Of a stretch of 8,634 bases of DNA, positions 7,501-8,634 are shown in pieces. The notes beneath the pieces are model-generated. The model worked only from the letters and a program-made list of their open reading frames with translations, did not search any database and was not told the origin of the DNA. Source of the DNA: JBBRLG01 sp038231495 (GTDB lineage Bacteria; Planctomycetota; Planctomycetia; Gemmatales; Gemmataceae); NCBI GenBank assembly GCA_038231495.1, contig JBBRLG010000317.1, positions 1 through 8,634 of the forward strand, written 5' to 3'. Every line of letters begins with the position of its first letter. Position 1 is the stretch's first letter. Position numbers and translations under genes: made by a program.

Positions 7501-8070
7501 GTCGATGAAGATGCCGCCGCCGAAACCGAAGATGGCACCGTCGCCGCCGCGCGCCGGGATGCCGCGCGCGAAGCCGTTCTGGACGGTGAAACCCTCAAAG
7601 TCAACGCTCGTCGGCTGCCCGACGCCGAGGACCAGCACGCCGCGGGTGTTGCCCTGGCCGTCGATGATGGTCGGGTTGGCCGTGGGGTTGACGCTATTAA
7701 AGTCGGTAGCAAAGCCGCCGAGCAACGTCAGCTGCTTGGCCTGGATGACCGCTACCGCCGTCGTGCCGATTTGGCCCTGCAACTTGTCCGCGGCGGCGTT
7801 GTAGGTGTAAGTGCCTGTCGCCACCTTGATCGTGTCGCCCGAAATGGCGGCGTTGATGGCGAACTGGATCGAGCCGAACGGGTTGCCCTGCCCGCCGCCG
7901 CCGTTCGCGTCCTGGCCGCCCTGCGCCACAAAGAATGTGGCCGGCACGGCCCGGTCTTCGAGTGCTTCGAGGTGTAACGGCAGGCGTTGCCGCCGCTGTT
8001 TGAGCCGCCCGTCGGGTGACGACTGCCGGAGTTTTTTCAGGATGCCAAACAAAAAGCGAGTAACCGCCAT
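4549..8070 (-). CDS. Large modular extracellular protein: beta-helix, Calx-beta, four DUF4214-type repeats
   Basis: This is a 1173-residue protein, probably exported or surface-attached. The ATG at 8070 is chosen because AAGGAG lies 7 nt upstream (8083-8078) and the planctomycete N-terminal motif LEALEDRAVPATFF (about 34-47) then falls near the N-terminus after a basic stretch. A longer frame to 8376 lacks this support. Residues 45-575 are Gly/Asn/Thr-rich with repeated rungs such as NNTATGGN, GNTATGGN and GNSATGG, typical of a right-handed parallel beta-helix. They are followed by a segment like choice-of-anchor Q domains (DYRIGSSSAARGKGS to TDLGAFQF, 587-625). A Calx-beta domain spans about 628-738. 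Four units of about 100 residues follow (about 745-850, 861-957, 964-1062, 1073-1168), each a pair of DUF4214-like halves with GR-x-PD-x-x-G-x-x-F-Y and TDEQ-x-I-x-G-x-x-x-S-x-EY. No cysteine is present after residue 45 and no catalytic site is evident. Adhesion or a cell-surface scaffold role is inferred from domain types only. Confidence 0.93.
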   Translation of the reverse strand: MAVTRFLFGILKKLRQSSPDGRLKQRRQRLPLHLEALEDRAVPATFFVAQGGQDANGGGGQGNPFGSIQFAINAAISGDTIKVATGTYTYNAAADKLQGQIGTTAVAVIQAKQLTLLGGFATDFNSVNPTANPTIIDGQGNTRGVLVLGVGQPTSVDFEGFTVQNGFARGIPARGGDGAIFGFGGGIFIDTGSQPNSGLTQVIKNVILQNNKAIGENTNTTFGGTAAGGGLEDTAATLSLDTVTFKNNSVVAGSGADRGGQAVGGGMHAANGAVVTGNNLTFTNNTATGGNSTGNGIDRQGGERADALAGAAAIQINASMTLTNVTATGNTATGGNVGGSGSANAGGAFGGAFFAEKATLSITDATITGNSATGGSGGNGGITGGGGVETLNSNLVLNRVTVQQNLSAGGIGTAANAGPAGGGGLYLTRFTGNSTVSITNTVVTDNTVKFAGGGNTSVGGGGGGIWLQGVDATITQSTIANNSIDPSMIFGQGILLIQDSTPTPTTLNLSFSIIANHTNGSGAAALHVRNASNGNPTGVVNLTTNLFTGNTLDNNTGGSSILAPGTFNGLGSNVTGAPSFANPGALDYRIGSSSAARGKGSGSTVTVDRNLTPRTAPTDLGAFQFVPPTVQFAQTNYDVAETAGTATITVSITTATDTDVMVNFATSDNTAKAGVNYTATTGQLVIPKGKTSATISVAIKDDAVKTGNLRINLKLSGLTGNAVLGAQSLAVITIQDKEGSDNSVFVKALFVDTLGRPVDATGLSFYTNQLDNVMTGVLPTVMNFFVTAPEYQFRLVNLPGSGVGSGFFERYLGRPAGPGEDIFWVTQLRAGTTDEQVIAGFVGSDEYFNRQSKGGGNNTQFVTSAFQDIFGRAPDAGGLTFYVGQLNSGAAKRTDVAMALLTSDEARNNLIDQDFRTYLNRPSGPGDRAFWLDQIKQGTTDEQLIVRIGGSFEGYVNNGNGHKLWINALYSKVLGRTPEPAGLSFFLNTLLNGYQSQRYFTVLSIATSVEARGILINTNFPKFLGRAAGSNDISVWQSQLAAGVTDEQFIAGLVGSGEYFGNAKKGNNDNLTWLKSAFQDILGHGLDAGSQDFFGTQLANGTSRTTIALAIASSQDYRTSSVQSLFQKYLKRSAAGDDLNFWLGQYAAGQTREQILAGIISSPEYFFAPHPGT
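4567..5838 (-). repeat. Four tandem DUF4214-type protein repeats
   Basis: Within the large gene, four units of roughly 100 codons follow each other. Shared signatures include FQDIFGRAPDAGGLTFY / FQDILGHGLDAGSQDFF in the first halves. The second halves share GTTDEQVIAGFVGSDEYF, GTTDEQLIVRIGGSFEGY, GVTDEQFIAGLVGSGEYF and GQTREQILAGIISSPEYF. The DNA copies are diverged, which argues for old duplication with conserved protein function. Confidence 0.85.
6346..7938 (-). repeat. Beta-helix region with short Gly/Asn/Thr rung repeats
   Basis: The codons for residues 45-575 of the large gene contain recurring GCCGCC and GTTGCCGGT words on the plus strand, the reflection of rung motifs such as TGNTATGGN and GGGGG. 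The low-complexity GC-rich coding causes long open frames on the opposite strand, which are not taken as genes. Confidence 0.7.
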
Positions 8071-8077
8071 GATCGTT

Positions 8078-8083
8078 CTCCTT
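8078..8083 (-). promoter_or_regulatory. Ribosome binding site of the large DUF4214 gene
   Basis: AAGGAG on the minus strand lies 7 nt before the ATG at 8070. It is the best Shine-Dalgarno match near any in-frame start of this gene and decides the start. Confidence 0.8.
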
Positions 8084-8289
8084 GGTGTTTTCGTACCCCA
8101 GGGATCGCCCAGCCCGCGCGCGGGCGGTGAGCGTCCTGGAGATCCCAAATCAATAACCGCGTTGGGAGGAGGGAACGACCTGTCGCCAATGACGACGGGC
8201 CGTGAGTCTGTCCGCAGCGATAAACGAGTCGTTTCCGGATCGCGAAGCCGGGCACCCCCCGGCGCAGCCCCAACAATCCAAGCGTTCTT

Positions 8290-8317
8290 ATCATAGGTGA
8301 GGGGCAAGACATTGCAA
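8290..8317 (-). promoter_or_regulatory. Candidate sigma70-type promoter for the large DUF4214 gene
   Basis: On the minus strand TTGCAA (8317-8312) and TATGAT (8295-8290) are separated by 16 bp, a good match to the -35/-10 consensus. Transcription would begin near 8283 and give a leader of about 210 nt. The leader contains a small GCCGGG/CCCGGC hairpin at 8247-8263 and no other recognisable element in 8071-8289. Confidence 0.4.
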
Positions 8318-8409
8318 CATTTTTTCAGGCACAAACGGGGCCGCAAACCCTCGGTAGGCGCGTCGTGCATTGGCACCGAACTAATTCTAGGGCCTTGTCA
8401 ACCGTTGGC

Positions 8410-8484
8410 TGATGGGTAGGACGGACTTCCTAGTCCGTCTTTGAACCCGGACGGGCTAGGAAGCCCGTCCTACTTCATCCATCA
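8410..8484. repeat. Nested inverted repeat (REP/MITE-like)
   Basis: Two 24-bp halves (8416-8439 and 8450-8473) are inverted copies of each other around a 10-nt spacer. They differ at two positions, and these changes keep each half internally symmetrical: CGGACTTCCTAGTCCG on the left, and CGGGCTAGGAAGCCCG on the right. The match resumes further out as TGATGG (8410-8415) and CCATCA (8479-8484). The sequence can fold as one long hairpin or as two small ones. No protein is encoded. The rest of 8485-8634 shows only a weak nested pairing (8555-8574 with 8598-8611) and no gene. Confidence 0.75.
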
Positions 8485-8634
8485 CGCTACGAGTGACAGC
8501 GCACTAGGGCCAAAGCCGGTTCACTCTACACACGGCGTGCCGTTTCGCGGGAATACTTGGGGGAAAAGGGCGGGGCGGGGGATGTCCTGCCCTCCCACCC
8601 GCCCGCCAAGTTAATCCTCGTTCCCATGCAAAGT

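Noticed and set aside
8071..8376. Longer start of the DUF4214 gene at 8376
   Set aside because: It has no good ribosome binding site, would push the N-terminal motif over 130 residues inward, and covers the best promoter candidate.
8387..8511. CTAGGGCC repeated at 8387-8394 and 8504-8511 around the inverted repeat
   Set aside because: Eight bases at this distance can occur by chance, and the repeat ends do not abut them, so a target-site duplication is not supported.

Overview
The window looks like chromosomal DNA of a high-GC planctomycete, most likely in or near the family Gemmataceae. This rests on a very large secreted-type protein carrying the planctomycete N-terminal motif LEALEDRAVPA, beta-helix, Calx-beta and DUF4214 modules, and on an RsgA with a long basic N-terminal extension. 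The assignment is inferred from gene style and not from a marker phylogeny.

Left part (1-2285): a truncated ferritin-like gene reads off the left edge on the minus strand. Divergent from it, on the plus strand, are a 126-residue protein that resembles a cytochrome c domain without a haem site and a 409-residue vanadium-haloperoxidase/PAP2-type enzyme. The divergent gap holds a possible promoter and a small dyad. The three proteins plausibly form one redox or metal-dependent locus, but the substrate cannot be read from sequence. A GC-rich dyad repeat lies between the two plus-strand genes, and a strong hairpin follows the haloperoxidase.

Middle (2286-3299): no protein gene is convincing here. 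The minus strand carries what reads as a complete group II intron ribozyme of about 763 nt with no reverse transcriptase. It has a GTGCG 5' end, an EBS1 hexamer that perfectly complements the last six exon bases, a canonical domain V, and a domain VI with a bulged branch-point A six nucleotides before a terminal AC. It sits immediately after a perfect 32-bp palindrome that follows rsgA. Joining the predicted exons gives hairpin-CCC-TTTTCTTTTC, so the intron appears to have split the rsgA terminator inside its U-tract.

Right part (3300-8634, minus strand): a 1173-residue modular surface or extracellular protein is followed by rsgA, the circularly permuted ribosome-assembly GTPase. The 85-bp gap between them holds a terminator whose 17-bp arms contain the same sequence as the palindrome after rsgA. 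A further half copy lies at 2351-2373. The right 560 bp hold a probable promoter for the large gene and a nested inverted repeat whose core resembles the dyad at 878-904.
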